A stretch of 64,000 nt of DNA from Cloeon dipterum (GCF_949628265.1 NC_088788.1:13640001-13704000), one strand, 5' to 3'; positions 45,401-61,300 are shown, counted from the stretch's first letter. Numbers and translations: made by a program. Notes: generated by a model from the letters alone, not told the origin.

Positions 45401-48400
45401 TGACCAATTTCAACAGTGGAAGCCTTGTCACTTTCTTCTTTTTTCAAGCTCTCATCGCTAAAATTTTCACATTTCAGGGTACAGATAAGAAGCTTAACAG
45501 CTTTAAGATTTTGTGGTTTATATAAAGAAAGAATAATGAAGTTGGCAAAAGAGAGATCAAATTAGTGTGGATTAATTTATTTTTTCCACTAGTCTCGTTA
45601 AGTTAGTAAAACATTTTGTATTAAAAAAGATATAAATGACCTAATCATTGTAATAACACAAGCAAGCAATGGATTCGTTATCAGTGATTTGTGTAAATAT
45701 GACAATCTAAAGTAAACATACCTAGATGAGCAGCTGGCTTTTGAAGAGCTGCGGAGGAAAAACACTTTTTCAGCAGTTGGATTTGGCCAAGAGAGAATCC
45801 CCTTTTTGTCCACGCAACAAAGTGCCTGAAATTTGATTCAGATGAAATCAATCTTAACAAAGAAATTCTTGAAATTACCGTCACAGAACCTAACACGTGG
45901 AGCAAGTTTGCCGATCGGCAAGGAACACAGCTTTGGCCTCGCAAACACCCCATAAAAATTGGCCACCACTCTCGCCAGCTGACATACGGTCGAAACTCGT
46001 CCTCAGACTCCTCAAAGGGGTCAGCAGCAACCTGAAGCACAGATTTTTTTAAACACAGAAGCAATGCCATCGCAAACAAACTACAATACAACCACCATTG
46101 CTCTTTTATAGATATGAAATCGTCTTAAGGATTCCTTTCTTATTGTGCGAGCGGTTCTTTTTTCCTAATAAAGGAACCCTCAAGTATAATACGTTTCAAT
46201 TTGCAGAACAAAAAGTGCAATTTATTGAAAATGATTGCGGTTCCATTGGGCCACAAGGCTGACATTTGCAAGATCATCATGCAGTGCAAAATCGTGTTCA
46301 TGCGTAAGTGCAAAGCCAAATGGCAAAACAAATTTTTGAAAAGTTCACAAACCCCGCAAGGGCTATGAGTTGACACATCAGTTTTCCATTCTGCATTAAA
46401 AGCTACCTAAAAAGTTAGTTTGAATAATGTTAGCTTTTGAATTTGTTACTTCAGACGAATCTTCTTAAGAAGGGGTCAAATTGTAGGACTGCCAAATTAA
46501 ATTTTGCGTCTGTTAATTTGCGTTGACAGAAATGTTCAAATTTAACGATGAATTTAAATGCTGGACAGTTTCCTTTGAGCGAACAAACGTCATCACTTAA
46601 TGCTCTTTAGTTCTGCTCATTGTCAGTGCCCTATTTCATGATTAATTAGAAAGAAATTGAAAACCATTTTTGACATTTTCATAAAGCAAATTTTCATTTA
46701 TATAAATCAACGGCCACAAGTTTTTAAAGCTAAAGAACTGCTCACATGTGACTTAGGTAAAAATAAATTATATTTCTATCTTTAGTATCAATTCTGGCAT
46801 CTCTTTAACTGATGGCAATTTGCTTGTACGTAACTTATTTTTGTGAAAATTTAATTATAAAAATATAAATGTTCTAACATTTTTTCTAACTTTTCATGAA
46901 GAAGCCGTAACATACAAGATGACATTTTGTCACAACAAGGAAAATTGCCGGCATTTTACTTCATCGCGAAAAAACCTCATTCAGAATGTACAAGGAATAT
47001 CTTCAAACTGAATTGGCAATCCTATTAATATTAATATCCTGATTCCTGGATGATAAATACCTCGTTTGATTTTGACTTTTGGAAGAGCGACTGGATTTGG
47101 GCGAATCCAAGGCAGTTCAGAATGGTCCACGAGAGAGGAAATATCAAAGGCAGAAGCGGCAGACAGATGGCAACAGGCTGGATGAGAAACATTTCTGTCC
47201 AGTGGCCGGTGCCCACCCACTGCCCCAGGTAAAAGTAGCGCAACACACCCATTAGGTAGGCAAGAATCTGATGGATTGATAAATAAATTTAGAGGCATCA
47301 AGTGAAAAAATTACGTACCAAAAATACTGGGATAAAGAATTTTTCAGAAACAGTGTTCATCAACAGGTGCTTAAGTTTGTTATGGTAGGAGAAGGGCCGG
47401 TTTAGGGCATTGTTCAAGGCGAACGTGAGGTTGGTCAGGTACGGCGTCTCTTGCAGGACGTAGCGCTTGCTTTGCAGAGGCCTCCGGATTTTGGGAGCCA
47501 TCAGCTCATCCTCCTCATTGGTAGGAGAGTTTTTCTGCTTGGGCGAGTAGACCTCTCTTGCTTGCAAGTCGGGCGAGTCAGGGTCACCCTGGAATTTGAG
47601 AGTGGTCGTATTAAATCGGGATTGGAGGTTGTTGAGTTTCTCCTTACATCAGCTGGCGTGCAAATCCCTGGCGCCTGTTGCCCAGGTCTCATCTCCACGA
47701 GGTCTCCTTTCACCAGCAGAGCCCATGGCAGGTTTATAACTTTTCCATCCCTGATTGTCCACTGCAGAGTGATGCATGGCGAGTACGGACAGCACAACTG
47801 TGGGAAGTTCTCATTTTTCCAGTCATTCGCCAGGATGCAGTCTTCAATTTGAGATTTTTTTATAATTGGTCTAGCCAAAACGAAAATATTATACTTTGAA
47901 TTTGGTCTAGCAGTGTCCGGACCCGCTGAGGAATTTCCATGTGCCTGAGCCAGGAGTCCCATGACACCACTGAAATATTTGCTGCCACCAGGAGTATGAT
48001 GAAAATTCCTTGCAATAATGCACAGTTGAAGCTGCAACATTATGCCACAACTTTAAATTACGAATCAAGTTTTGTTGACACTTTTTGGGTTTCTTCCAAT
48101 AAAGTTTTGTTTGAATAACAAACCTTCACGAGGTGCATGCATGTATTTTGAAATTTAATGGCCAGGAACCTGACTGGTTTACCTTGAATCCTCATGAAAA
48201 ATCGCTGCAAATATTAGGACAAGGCCACAAACGATTAGCGCTATAGCCGAAGTCCAGCAAAGATTGGCGTTTGGGCTCGAAAAGTGTAGAGCATCTCTCA
48301 ACCACCCACCCTCTTTCCAAGGGCACCTACAAAGAACAGAAGAGGGAAGTAGTTTGTTGAAAAATATCTGGTGCCGCTGCTCGAATGATGATTGACGTGC

Positions 48401-48601
48401 AATGCTCGAAAACTGTTGCCATTGATTTGACCGTCAATCGCTGCCGACTGACCTGTCACGGATCTTCCTCTCGTGATCCTCCAAGACGGAATTGATTTCG
48501 TCGTGCAGGATTCGGAGGGCGTCCACAGTCTTCAGCCCGTGGCCCTCTTCCACGTCAATGTCCACGACCGTGTACATGGCGTCCCTCAAGGGACTCGCCA
48601 T
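39407..48601 (-). CDS. TMEM94: TMEM94, P-type-ATPase-like membrane protein (1412 aa, 24 exons)
   Basis: Exons in gene order (end-start): 48601-48453, 48326-48183, 48031-47895, 47841-47648, 47588-47319, 47267-47061, 46031-45879, 45825-45722, 45457-45291, 45234-44979, 43787-43694, 43637-43423, 42897-42678, 42622-42533, 42477-42329, 42199-42014, 41644-41365, 41312-41104, 40847-40670, 40615-40495, 40439-40315, 40256-39913, 39714-39541, 39479-39407. All phases close, giving 1412 aa (human about 1356). Diagnostic segments are RDGKVINLPWALLVKGDLVE (actuator side), LGSVT-ALCCVDKKGILSWPNP (position of the P-type DKTGT, Asp about 424), DFWDG-like EFWDGRDLC, DNVPLLVSLFTDC and MGSSAN (about 1058), with membrane helices at both ends and a C terminus MNSPF. 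TMEM94 is reported as an ER magnesium-transport ATPase. Two introns use GC donors (ends 43423 and 42014). The donor ending exon 41644-41365 may instead be 9 nt later. Confidence 0.9.
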
Positions 48602-49100
48602 TCACATTTTCGAGCTGAAAGCGAAAAGTCCGCGACAACGATTTTGCAATACGTTTGGGGCAACCAAAGTGTAAAATTAAACTTGACGGACTACAGAAAC
48701 CACACTCAATGCTAAACAAATGGAAACTGTAGCCAACTCCTGCAAAAGAAAACACTAGTTTTTATACTAAAAAATATAACAGTTCCGTGGAAAAATATGT
48801 AGTTTTTATACATATTTACATCACATAAATGTAACCAAGCTAATATTTGAACATTATGAGATGAAAATAAGTGATATTAGAGAATAAAATAGGGACTTTG
48901 ATGATAGCCGGAATGTTGGCAACAAATTTAAAGAGCTCGGGCAGCAGCTGACAGCCGCACCCCTCTCTTTGTTTACTTTTTTGACAGATTGAAATAGAGA
49001 GGGTGATGTGATATTCGTGGCTGGACTGCTAATTTTTTATACTATCTATCCATTAAATTTTGCCGTCAGTGGACGTGATAATATCATAGTGAATTTGATT
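48602..49100. promoter_or_regulatory. bidirectional promoter of TMEM94 and WDR13
   Basis: The start codons of the two divergent genes are 499 bp apart. No TATA box is evident at either side. A more GC-rich patch at about 48930-49010, with CAGCTG and a GAGAGGG motif, separates AT-rich flanks. Shared housekeeping-type regulation is inferred from geometry. Confidence 0.45.
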
Positions 49101-51193
<2,093 letters not shown>

Positions 51194-51211
51194 ATCTGAT
51201 ATATTGGTTGA

Positions 51212-51217
51212 AATAAA
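51212..51217 (+). terminator. poly(A) signal AATAAA for WDR13
   Basis: AATAAA lies 18 bp after the WDR13 stop codon and is followed by a T/G-rich stretch, a typical short 3' end. Confidence 0.6.
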
Positions 51218-52319
51218 ATCTATCTTCTGTTCAATTTGCCGGTTTTTATTGTAATGTTGCAAATCAGAAATCATGTTTGCATGATTATTAGCAATACAAT
51301 TATTAGCAATAATCAAGTCTATACACCAAACAATAATTAACAAGACATATCAGTGAATTACATATTATTAAATAATAACAGACTAATAAACACTGATTCA
51401 GCATCATTCATCACCGGAAAGTCGTCAACTCAAAACATTTAAAAGCCAGTGTAAATCTAATTTTCAATTAGCTTTTGATGTCATTTGATGGATCACTTTC
51501 AGTAGAGAACTCCGTTTGGACGGCTTTTTAACTGTGCACACGTGCTAAGTTTCTAATAATTTTATGCGGCTCCGATGTTCAAACTATCAAAATGGCAATA
51601 ACGAGCCACAAAAAGGACCAACTATCAGATTTCTGCGCAAGCTTGCTAATGTAAAAATAAATAGTAATCAATGATGCATAATTTGTGACTGAAGTGTTGC
51701 ATAAGTAAGGAATAATACGCGTAATTACAATGGGGGCAAAAAGTGAGTGTGTCGTACGTGAATTCGCGTCAAATTGGTTCTGGCAAAATATGGCGCTCAG
51801 GACCTTTGACCGCTATCGTTCGATAAAATCAGAATTAAGCAGGCATTAGTTGTGAATGAAATCAACGCCGTATATGATAAATATTTTCTCTTCCTCAATA
51901 ATAAATACACTATTTCTCATTCAGCAGTTTCACTAGTGCGTCGTCTCGACGCCAGATAAAATTAGTTCCAACTTTCTCTCATCTCTTTATTACTTGGAAG
52001 GTCTTTTCTGTTTCAGTCTTAATTCCTAAGACCTGTACTTATGAGTATTGCAAGGAGAATAATAATTGAAGAAAGGATGGCCCGATTGTGATTCACGTGA
52101 TCTGAAAATGGCAGGGCGCACACTACTTCGCACAATTTCCACTGTATCGAGTCGTCGCTAAATCGTGTCTCTCGTGTTCAAAATCAAATTTAAAAAAAAA
52201 AGAAAACTGGTATCACACGCCGATGTAAACAATAAAATCAACAAACATCACAGAAATTGATTAAACACTGAATTCCAACTTTTGCACGTCTGAAAATTAA
52301 TTTAGTGTCTTCGAATTTG
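51218..52319. other. convergent 3' region of WDR13 and LMTK
   Basis: AT-rich with no supported gene. It should contain the LMTK 3' UTR; a minus-strand AATAAA lies at 51987-51992. Confidence 0.5.
51987..51992 (-). terminator. likely poly(A) signal for LMTK
   Basis: TTTATT on the + strand, that is AATAAA on the minus strand, 328 bp beyond the LMTK stop codon. Confidence 0.35.
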
Positions 52320-55300
52320 TTACGCTTGCGTTTCGGCAGCTTCACTGGTCGGCGACGGCGACGCTTTCAACTTTGGACTCAGTGGCGGCACCAGGCAGAA
52401 CTTATTTGGCAAGTCTAGTTTCAGTTTGTCCCTCGTGTGCCGAAGCTCTCCCAGGCTAGTCGGGGACAGGGGAGAGGGAGGCGTAGTGTTGCTACTGCCG
52501 CCACTGCTGCCTCCGGGGGAGGGCGGCTCCGGCTGCTCGCCGGTACCCATGCCAGGGAAGAATTGACTTGTGCTGATGGCCGCTGGGTTCAGGTGGAACG
52601 GCCGCGTCGAACTGCTGATGAAGAAGTCGTTCTCTTCAGCGTTGACCCCTGCAACAGAGGTGATTTTTTTGCTTAGTCAAGTTCATTAAACAAATGGATC
52701 ACAAACAAGGCGATAAAAACAAATCTTTTGATTGATCTAACAACTATTTCCAGAGTTTTTATTATGATGTAAATAATCAATTTTTTTAGATAAGTTGTTT
52801 TACGGCTATTATTTATTTCATACATAAAGAATAAAAAAATTTAGTTTAGAGTAAACAGCAAACCGCTTCAGATCTCTGAAGAGCAAAGCTCCGCACAATA
52901 GGATGCTGTTGAAAAAAAGATGACAAGTGCCAGCCACATGTGCTGACGTGACTGGCTTGCAAAAGTTCATTTGGTGTAATGCAATCTTGTAAATAGCTCG
53001 CCTACCATTATTGAAGTCGCACTCGATGCTGCTGAGCTTGTAGAAATTGAAGGGCTTCTGCACTTTTCCATGCTCTGAAGAGTCTGGGTCTGTGTCAGGG
53101 TCAGCGTTCTCACCGAGATCGTCGTCGTACAACTCCCAGTCTGGAAATAGGTTTATTGCCACTTTAATATCTCGAGTGTGATATGAAAGCTATTCTTTAT
53201 TACCAGCATAATTGGCGTAGTCAACGGGATTCTGGCTCGTCTCCCACCGCTTGCGAGAGTCCACGAAAACTGACTCGTCAACTTCAGTGTCACTGGGCTC
53301 TCTAGGATACTCGTATACGTGGTGATATTTCTCCTTTTTGAAGGAAACGTTCTTTTTCAGCTCCTGAAAATCGTCGACCTTCAGAATTTGCAAATTTGTT
53401 TGTAATTTTCTAAATTAAGTGCTAGCACTTATTGTTAGCCAATTATGAGCTGATTTCTAAAATCTGCGCGACAGCAATTTTTTGATGCCCTGTTTTAGAG
53501 GTCGAAAAAACAGACATGCTGGTCTTTTTGATTTTGAAAAGGGTACACCAAAATTATAGGCCCAGCCTGACTTACAATGCTGTCCTCTTCCTCCTACTCG
53601 ATGCATGAGAATTAAAAATGGCAAAAATTAAAGAGGCCCTGCTCATGGTTACCTTAAACAAATCAGCAAAGTAAAAACTAGCACTAGAAACTTACCGATT
53701 TTTTCTCAGGACTCCTGAGAGAAGACCTGTTTGGCGTGGCCTCAGAATTCCAGGACGATGGGATGAATTCAGTTTCGGAACTTGAGCAACTCGACCCATC
53801 GTCCTCGTCTTCCTCTTCGATGACGTCCATCGTGTTAAATGTTTCAAATGTCTGCAAAGGCAAGTGTTTGAGCAAAGCACGATCTTGATGGATTATGAAT
53901 GAAAGAGGTTGCAAGGACTAGACAAATCACCAAAAAGTGAACAAGACAAAGGAGAGACAGAGCGTTTTGAAGGGATGACTCAGCTCACCTTGGTGGGGCT
54001 ATGCATTGCTTGCGGAACATTTGACGCTTCAACAGCTTGTTTCTGTTCGTCAAGTTCGACTTCATTGCTAACAACAGGCTTTACTTCAGTTTCTTTATCG
54101 CCCTCCTGAATATGCACATAGACACCAAGCGACAAATTAGCAGTAGCATTAAAGCATTCACAAATAAACAGGAAATTATAATGAGTATGAATTTTGAGAA
54201 ACATTAGGAATTCCTCTTTGTTTGATTCAAGGGAGGAACCTCGAGTTTGAAAATAAGCCAATTAAAGCGGCACTAATCGCCCAATTTATTCGCTTGTTAC
54301 GGCTTCCTGGGCAATTATGCTCTACCTACATTTACCAAGACGCTTGAAAGCAATTTTGAACAGTGGATGATGAATATTTCATGGATCGTTCATTAATTAA
54401 CTCTTCCCGATACTGACCTTCCACACAAACTCGCCACTGGAGCAAGAGTCTTCGCTGCCAGTGTCGCTCTCCCAGTCGGGCGTCAAGCACTGGACCTGTG
54501 GCTCGTTCAGCTCGGCCCCAACCAACTTGGCGTGCTCCTCCTCAGGAGAAGGCATCGGCACCTTTGTCGACGGCAGCGAAATCCAGGTCATTGCCTCCGC
54601 GGCCTCGTCCTTCTCCATGCCGAAGGAGGTGACCTTTTCGTGCACGGGCTCCTCCTCTTCCTCTTCATCCTCCACCCACTGATCATCCACGCTGGTGGCC
54701 GTACCGTACACTTCCTGTCCGTTGGCAAAATTGAGGAACGGCAATTTGGGCTTGAGAGGCGACTCCACCATGGTTGCTTCGTTTGTCTCGGTGTTGATGA
54801 AGAGCACGTCGTCATCGTCTTGAGTGGAGGCGCCTGCTGAGCACGACTCGATAGCCGCTCGGATGTCCGCTTCAAAGTGCTCAGAGCGGTCCATCACCAG
54901 CGGTGGGGTTTCAACCTGCGCAGGACTGTTTGAGCACGAGCTGGAGAGGCTCTTGGAGCGCACAGCTACGGCCACTTTGGTCGCCACGCTCACTGACGGC
55001 GAGCAGCTGCCAGACGAGGCCAGACTCTCCTGCTCCTCCAGAATAGGGGAAAGAGGGGCCGGATAGATGTTGTAATGCACCGGAATGTCCTCCTGGCGCA
55101 CCTCCTCCTCGTCTCCACCGTCGCTGCAGCCACCCAGGTTGGGCAATTTTTGCTGCAGCTCGCTGCGGATGGCCGCCTCACTGGCCTCGTCCAGTCCATA
55201 GCCTGAATTCTCGGCGTCCGAGCTGCCTTCGCTGTCCTCCAAGCTGCGTTTGAACCATGAGTTGGTGTACGCCTTCTCCTCATCTGAAGGTGAGAGGTCG

Positions 55301-58300
55301 GTGCCGACCGCCTCGTGGAACAAGGCCATCGTCTTGCCGGCCGCGTTCTTCAGCGAGGCCATCTGCTGCTTCCAGAATTCGTCGTCGTCCTCGTTCTTTT
55401 CGTCACCATCGGCAGCGTCAAAGCCCTTCAAGTCGTCGTGCGGGGTTCTCTCGAGTCCGCTGTCGCTTGATGGGGTGCCTAGCTGCCCAAAAGTCTCCAG
55501 TTCGACCTCAATGTCCTCCAGATTATACTTGTCACCGCTTTCCCCGTCGCAGCTCTCGCTCAGGCTGGCCTTGTCCCTGTAGCCAGAGTCACTGCTACGC
55601 TCGTCATCAGGCGTTGTCCTTTTGATCGTGAACTCCTCAAGCCCGGCCTTCAGACCGTCCAAGTCGCCGTTACTTTTTTTTGTCGAGAATTTCATCTCCG
55701 ACCAGTTGCTTACCACGTCATTACGGTCGTTGAGCAAATTGTCCAACCTGCTGAGGGCAGTCGTCTGAAGGTTTTCGGTCGTCTGAGTCGACAGCTGCAC
55801 CAGCTCTGGATTTTCCAGGCAGATTTCGGCGGCCAGGTTAGTGGTGTCCACGTCGAGAATGATAGCCTCCATGCTTGACTCATCGTATGGCTTGACTTCC
55901 AGCACAAGTGTCTCTTCGCAAAGCTCGGCCAGCCGCTTTGGTTTGAACAACGGCTCAGCGTCCAATATCAGAGCTTCCTGCTTCTCCTCCACATACTCAA
56001 ACGCAATGGTGCTGTTGGGGCCTTCGCTCGCCTCCTTCTCAGGGCTGGGCAGGGGTTTCCGCTCCACCTTCAGCATGACAGGTGGATGCGATGCCTCCAC
56101 TGCTTTGGTCGTGCTGATCGGGTCTTCTGGCGAGTGCAAAGACACTGGCGGAACGTGAGAGTCAAACGCAATCATGCCTGCAGTGTCAGAGTTAGGCAAT
56201 TTTTGGAAGTGAGATTTAATTTGCATGTAGTTCAGGTCTTTAGATACGTCTCTGATTTTTCGGTGGTGTTTTGGTTGCGACGATTCATATGCGATCATGC
56301 TCACAGGCTCAGATGCCAAGTCGATGTGGAGCGACTTTGTTTTGTGGGACTTGGGAGGCGGCGGCTGGAGCAAGTTTAGGGATGACGCCGACTCTGTCTC
56401 TTCCCTGATTGTCTTAGCCTCGCTCTCGGGCTTTGTGAGATCAGTAACTACGATCGGAACTTCCATTTGACTTTCCAGCACAATGGAATTCAGCACGTTG
56501 GCGGGCGTTTCCAGCACTTGGATAGGCTCCTCTTTGTTATTGGCAAGGAAAGAAGTCACGGGCACGTCAAAATTTTGCTCCAAACTGTGTTGGGGGTTCG
56601 GATTTTCAGCACTTTCACTTTCCTCCTCCTTGGTGGTGTCTTCTGTGATATCCAGAATGCTATACGGCTGGTCAAACGCCTCTGCCTGGACGTCGGAAAC
56701 TGCGGCACTCTCATCTGAGATCAGGTACTTGTTAGATAGATCTGATGATAGGAACTTATTGCTAAGGGGCTCATCGTCGAATTGGAAATCTAATGCTACT
56801 GCTGATATGCTCTCGCATGGCAAGCTGTCGACGGCCGCGTCGTCAATTTTAGACAGCTTTCTCAGTTTTCTAAAAGAATCAAGCAGGCCCTCGATTACCA
56901 CAGCACCGCAAATATTGCCCTCGCTCTTGAAGATTTCGCCCTTCAAAGGTTTGGGCATGAGATACTCTTCGTCGCCGTCGCTACTCGAGTCAATGTGAGT
57001 GAGGACCATCAAGTCTTGCACGCTCTGCGACTTCTGCCTCACTTTCTCAGAAAACTCTCCTCTCTCAACGCGACCCCTCCACGTCTCCTCTTCCTCAGAA
57101 TCTGAGTCCAGTTTCAGAGTCGTGTCCTCGGGCTTAGCCGTGATTGAGTGACGCCGGATTGGTGTACAAATGATTGAGCTGCATTCTGACGAAGACGTCT
57201 GCTCCAATGCCAGCGCATCGTCCAGGTCTTGGATGGCTTCGCAAATTTTCCTTGTGTCGTCGTCGTCCAACGTGGTCGACTGGCTTGAAAACAGGTCCCC
57301 TGTTGAGCTGATCGTGGTGGCGATAGTCTTAACTGGAGAAACTTCTCTACTATTAGGCAACGAAATTGAGCGCAGCTCCTGAACGTCATCCAGAGAGCCA
57401 TGCAGGTTCTGTAAGCTCGGGGATCGCTGCTTCTCAACCGTGGGAAAGCAGTCTTTGCTCGGCGTGGATTTGAGGTCGTGGTTCTCTATCACAACGACGT
57501 GATGCTCCTGCTGCCCAGGAAGCTGCAGCATAACAGAGTGGTTTGGCTTCAGGGAAGCCCACCGCTCTTCAAAGGTCTTGTCGGCCTGGCTTTTGTTGCT
57601 GAGCAGATGGTTAAGCATACTATTTATTTGGGAGATGTTTGGACGGTTCATTTCACTCGACCAGCAGAGCTTCATCAAGTGGTACCTACGGAAAATTGAC
57701 ACATGATAAATTTGAAATAGATATTAATAGCGGTTAATACTCACAGGTATTGACTGTGGGGTAGGTTTAGGGAAGGAGGTGGAAGAATTTGTCTGGATGG
57801 ACCAAGTACGTGGACAATTACTTCATCATCAGACAATGCGGAGTATGGAAGAGATCCAAATTCAATCACCTCCCAGAGCAAAACGCCAAAGGTCCAAACG
57901 TTTGCAGATGGTGTGACCTGGCAGAAAAAAAAGAAAGTTAATGTCAATTTATGGTGAGACGTTATAATTTATTTACCTCTTTGGTTTCAATAATGGATTC
58001 AGTGCAAACAAGAGTCTCAGGAGCACACCATCTAATCGGCAATGCCATTTCCCCTGCATAATAATACTCCTCCTGCAATCAAAAAAAATCAAAATTAAAA
58101 TTCCAGGTATATCTTTCATAACTTAAATTTAATCTCACCTTAAACCTATCAATACTGTTTCCGTAATCTCCTATCTTAACAGAATAATCAGAAGCAAGTT
58201 GGCAATTTCTCGCTGCCAAGTCACTGCAAAAATTGTTTCATTACGTAACCAGAGATTACGCGTTCATAACCGCTTACGTGTGAACGAATCCATTCTGCGC

Positions 58301-61300
58301 CATAAACTCCAGACCAGCTGCAAGTTGGCACATGATGCTAAGCAGTTTACCCTCTTGCTCGAATTGGGCAGCGTTGTTTCTGTGGTTTATCAGGAAGGAC
58401 TTCAAATCGCCCTGCAAAACGTAATAAACAAATTTATCGGGACAATGACACGGTATTAAAGCACACAAACCATCGGACAATATTCCATGGTAATGAGTAG
58501 GGGCTCGCTATCGTAGCTGCAACCAAGCACCTTCAGCAAGTTGGGGTGATTCAAAGCACGCAGTGCCGCCACTTCCCTCAAAAAGAGGCATCTATCTTCT
58601 TCAGGCGCAGCCTCATTCAAGATTTTCACGACAACAGGACTGGTGCCAGGGCCATCCATGAAACCCTCGCCTTCAACCACCTTACCGAACCATCCCTTGC
58701 CCAACTCTCTCAGGTACTTTAGTCTCTCTCTGGGAAAACTCGGTTCATCTGAACGGAAAAGGTTCTGATTAATAAATGAATTTGAATCAAAATTTGTAAA
58801 ATAAAATATAGAACAATGAAATAGTACCTTTTGAACATATTGATAATATTTTAGAGTGAAATATCAGTGTCAAAAAAGAACAAAAGCCGACTTTATTTTG
58901 TCTTGTTGTGATAAAATGAAGCTATGAAAGTAACAAAAGCGACGGCTTACTGAAAAACTCGGTGCTGGGAAGTTTCGGAGCTGTACTATTGAACGCAGCA
59001 GGCCTGAGCCTCGAGGTCTCCGGGCTGGCCGGGGTGATGGCGAACCTCGGCCTGATGTCTGGCAGCGGCTCAAAGCGCACCGTGGGCACCGGTCGGTCGG
59101 GCGGCTGCACTCCTGGCGGAGGGAAAATGGTGAACTCGGTATTGGCAGAAGCCGGTGTGGCCGCACTCGCTAAGGGGTTGACGAAGCCGGCTGTGGACAA
59201 GCTGTGGTTGGACGTCGTATCGTTGAACTCCTGAAAGCAGAGACAAGGGCCGGATTTCAATGCAAATTCGCAAATTCTATGCAAAAATGTCAAAGCGTGT
59301 GCTGTTGCATGTCTCGCGACAGGGTTGCATCACTAAACAAGAGTCTGAGAGCCGTTTGCAATTGGCCGCGGATTGGCCAACAAGGTGGTGAGTCACGTCG
59401 GCGAAGCTATAATTTGCTTCTCTTGTGCATTAATTACATCGGCAGACACCATCGGCGACTGCTCTCTCATTAATTATTCCGCACCGACGTGCAATTTGGG
59501 CTCTATTGATCTAAGCCACAGGGAAGTGAAACATGAGGTAAAATGATGCAAAATTTAAATCCATTTCTCTGCGTGCGAAATAAACCAAAAAAGCGCATCG
59601 CCAAATGAAAGTTCAATAGACTTGATTCTCACGGTATTATTAAAAAAAATCCCTTTAGAGAGACTGACAGCTCAATAAATAACAATAATTGAGTCTTCAC
59701 TCCCCCGCTGAGCGGTGGACGATTTGTCTGCTGTTTTTAATCCATTTACAAACGTGACCAACATAAATATTAGCTGAACTTCCGCGCACGAATTGTTCAG
59801 AGTGGTGTGTTTATACACACTTTCGTGCAGCGCGTAAAACAATATTTTCTTTGGCCGTGCACGTGTATGTGAGTGTTGTCAAGAGTCGTGCTCAGAGCGA
59901 GCGAGCGGGTCTCAATTTTTTCCCCAAGTGTTTTGCAAAGGTTATATTCAGAGCGTCTGCTGCTGTTTAACAATTAAACAAGTAGCAGTATAGCGAGCAA
60001 GGATACGGTAAAACGCGACTCTCGCGGGTTGAATGCTTGACCTCGGCCGTCTGCTAAGCTGCTGCCTCATCATCGTGTCGCTTTTGTGCTCCAGTGCACT
60101 GCTCCTTTGGCACTCTTCTAAAGACAGCGCGAGGAAAAAGAACTAGCGCAGGTCGATGAGCGAAAAATCAAATTGAACACTAACTTCCAATTAATGTTCC
60201 GTCTTTTGATACGACGAGTGGCGTGTTTATTCAGAGCAAACTCTTTTGCACGGATCACCGGCCACCGCTGAAGGGCAACAAAAGGATAAACTTTGATCTT
60301 GAGCCGCGCAATTGGCGAGTCGGTTACGCTCCACCAGGAAAATGACGCGTCGAGGAAAGTGTTTGCAGTTCAAAGGTGCAATAAGCATTTACGTAAAACG
60401 GCTTCACGTTTCCTTCTGGTATGACGTAAAATATTTACAACGCTAATGAGCAGTAAAAGCGATATTATCGAAAGAAAAAAAGCGCAGATATATGAGCTAC
60501 AAATTTCATGTAACTCCTAAATGGATATCAATTAAAAACAAGATTGTGTAAATATTTCCCTGCATTTTCCCAGAAACCGACATGTTCAACTCGCAAGGAT
60601 TCCCCTGACAGTGACCAGCTGGACTGCGTCTCTTTTTCCTCATTTTCCGTGCAGCTGCGATGTATCATTTACATCAAACCGCCAAAAGCAGGATTCCCCA
60701 ATGAGGAAGGCGATTTTGCGGCTTCGCACTAACGACGAGCCACTTCACCAAAAGAAATAGGAATCAAGGCCCACTGGCTTTCACAGCTGTAAATGAAGAT
60801 GCGGTCAGGACTCTAACAGGAAAAATCCTTTTTACTCCGCGTGTCGATTAAGGGAATTCCTATTCACCGCGACGAGCAAACAAACGGAGGTAGAAGCTCC
60901 ACGGTGCTGATATCCGGGAAGCGCGCTCTTTGTGTGAAAAAGGCCGAATTATTTATTCAGAGGGCTCTTCATCTTTCAAAACGAGCGAGTAGAAAATAAA
61001 CAGGGGGTGACGCACTGCAACTCTTTAAAAATCACGTCACATTGCAACCCAGTGAAACACACGTCTGCCAACGGTGGTAAATATTTGTGCTGTAAGTGCG
61101 TGATCCTATTTCTCACGCAGCTGATTCACCCTTTGCAAAAAACAGGGTCGTCAAACCCAACTTTCAAACTGATTACGCACAACTAAAAGGAAGAAAACAA
61201 GGAGACTTCTTCTGACGTATGTACGTTGATAGGGCATTCAAACTGAAGAGGGACACTCTGTAGAAATTAAAGCCGTGGAAAAAAACAGGGCAATGACCGG

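Noticed and set aside
47842..47894. Apparent stop and frameshift near the TMEM94 N terminus
   Set aside because: A 53-nt intron removes the stop and joins DQIQ to the next conserved segment in phase.
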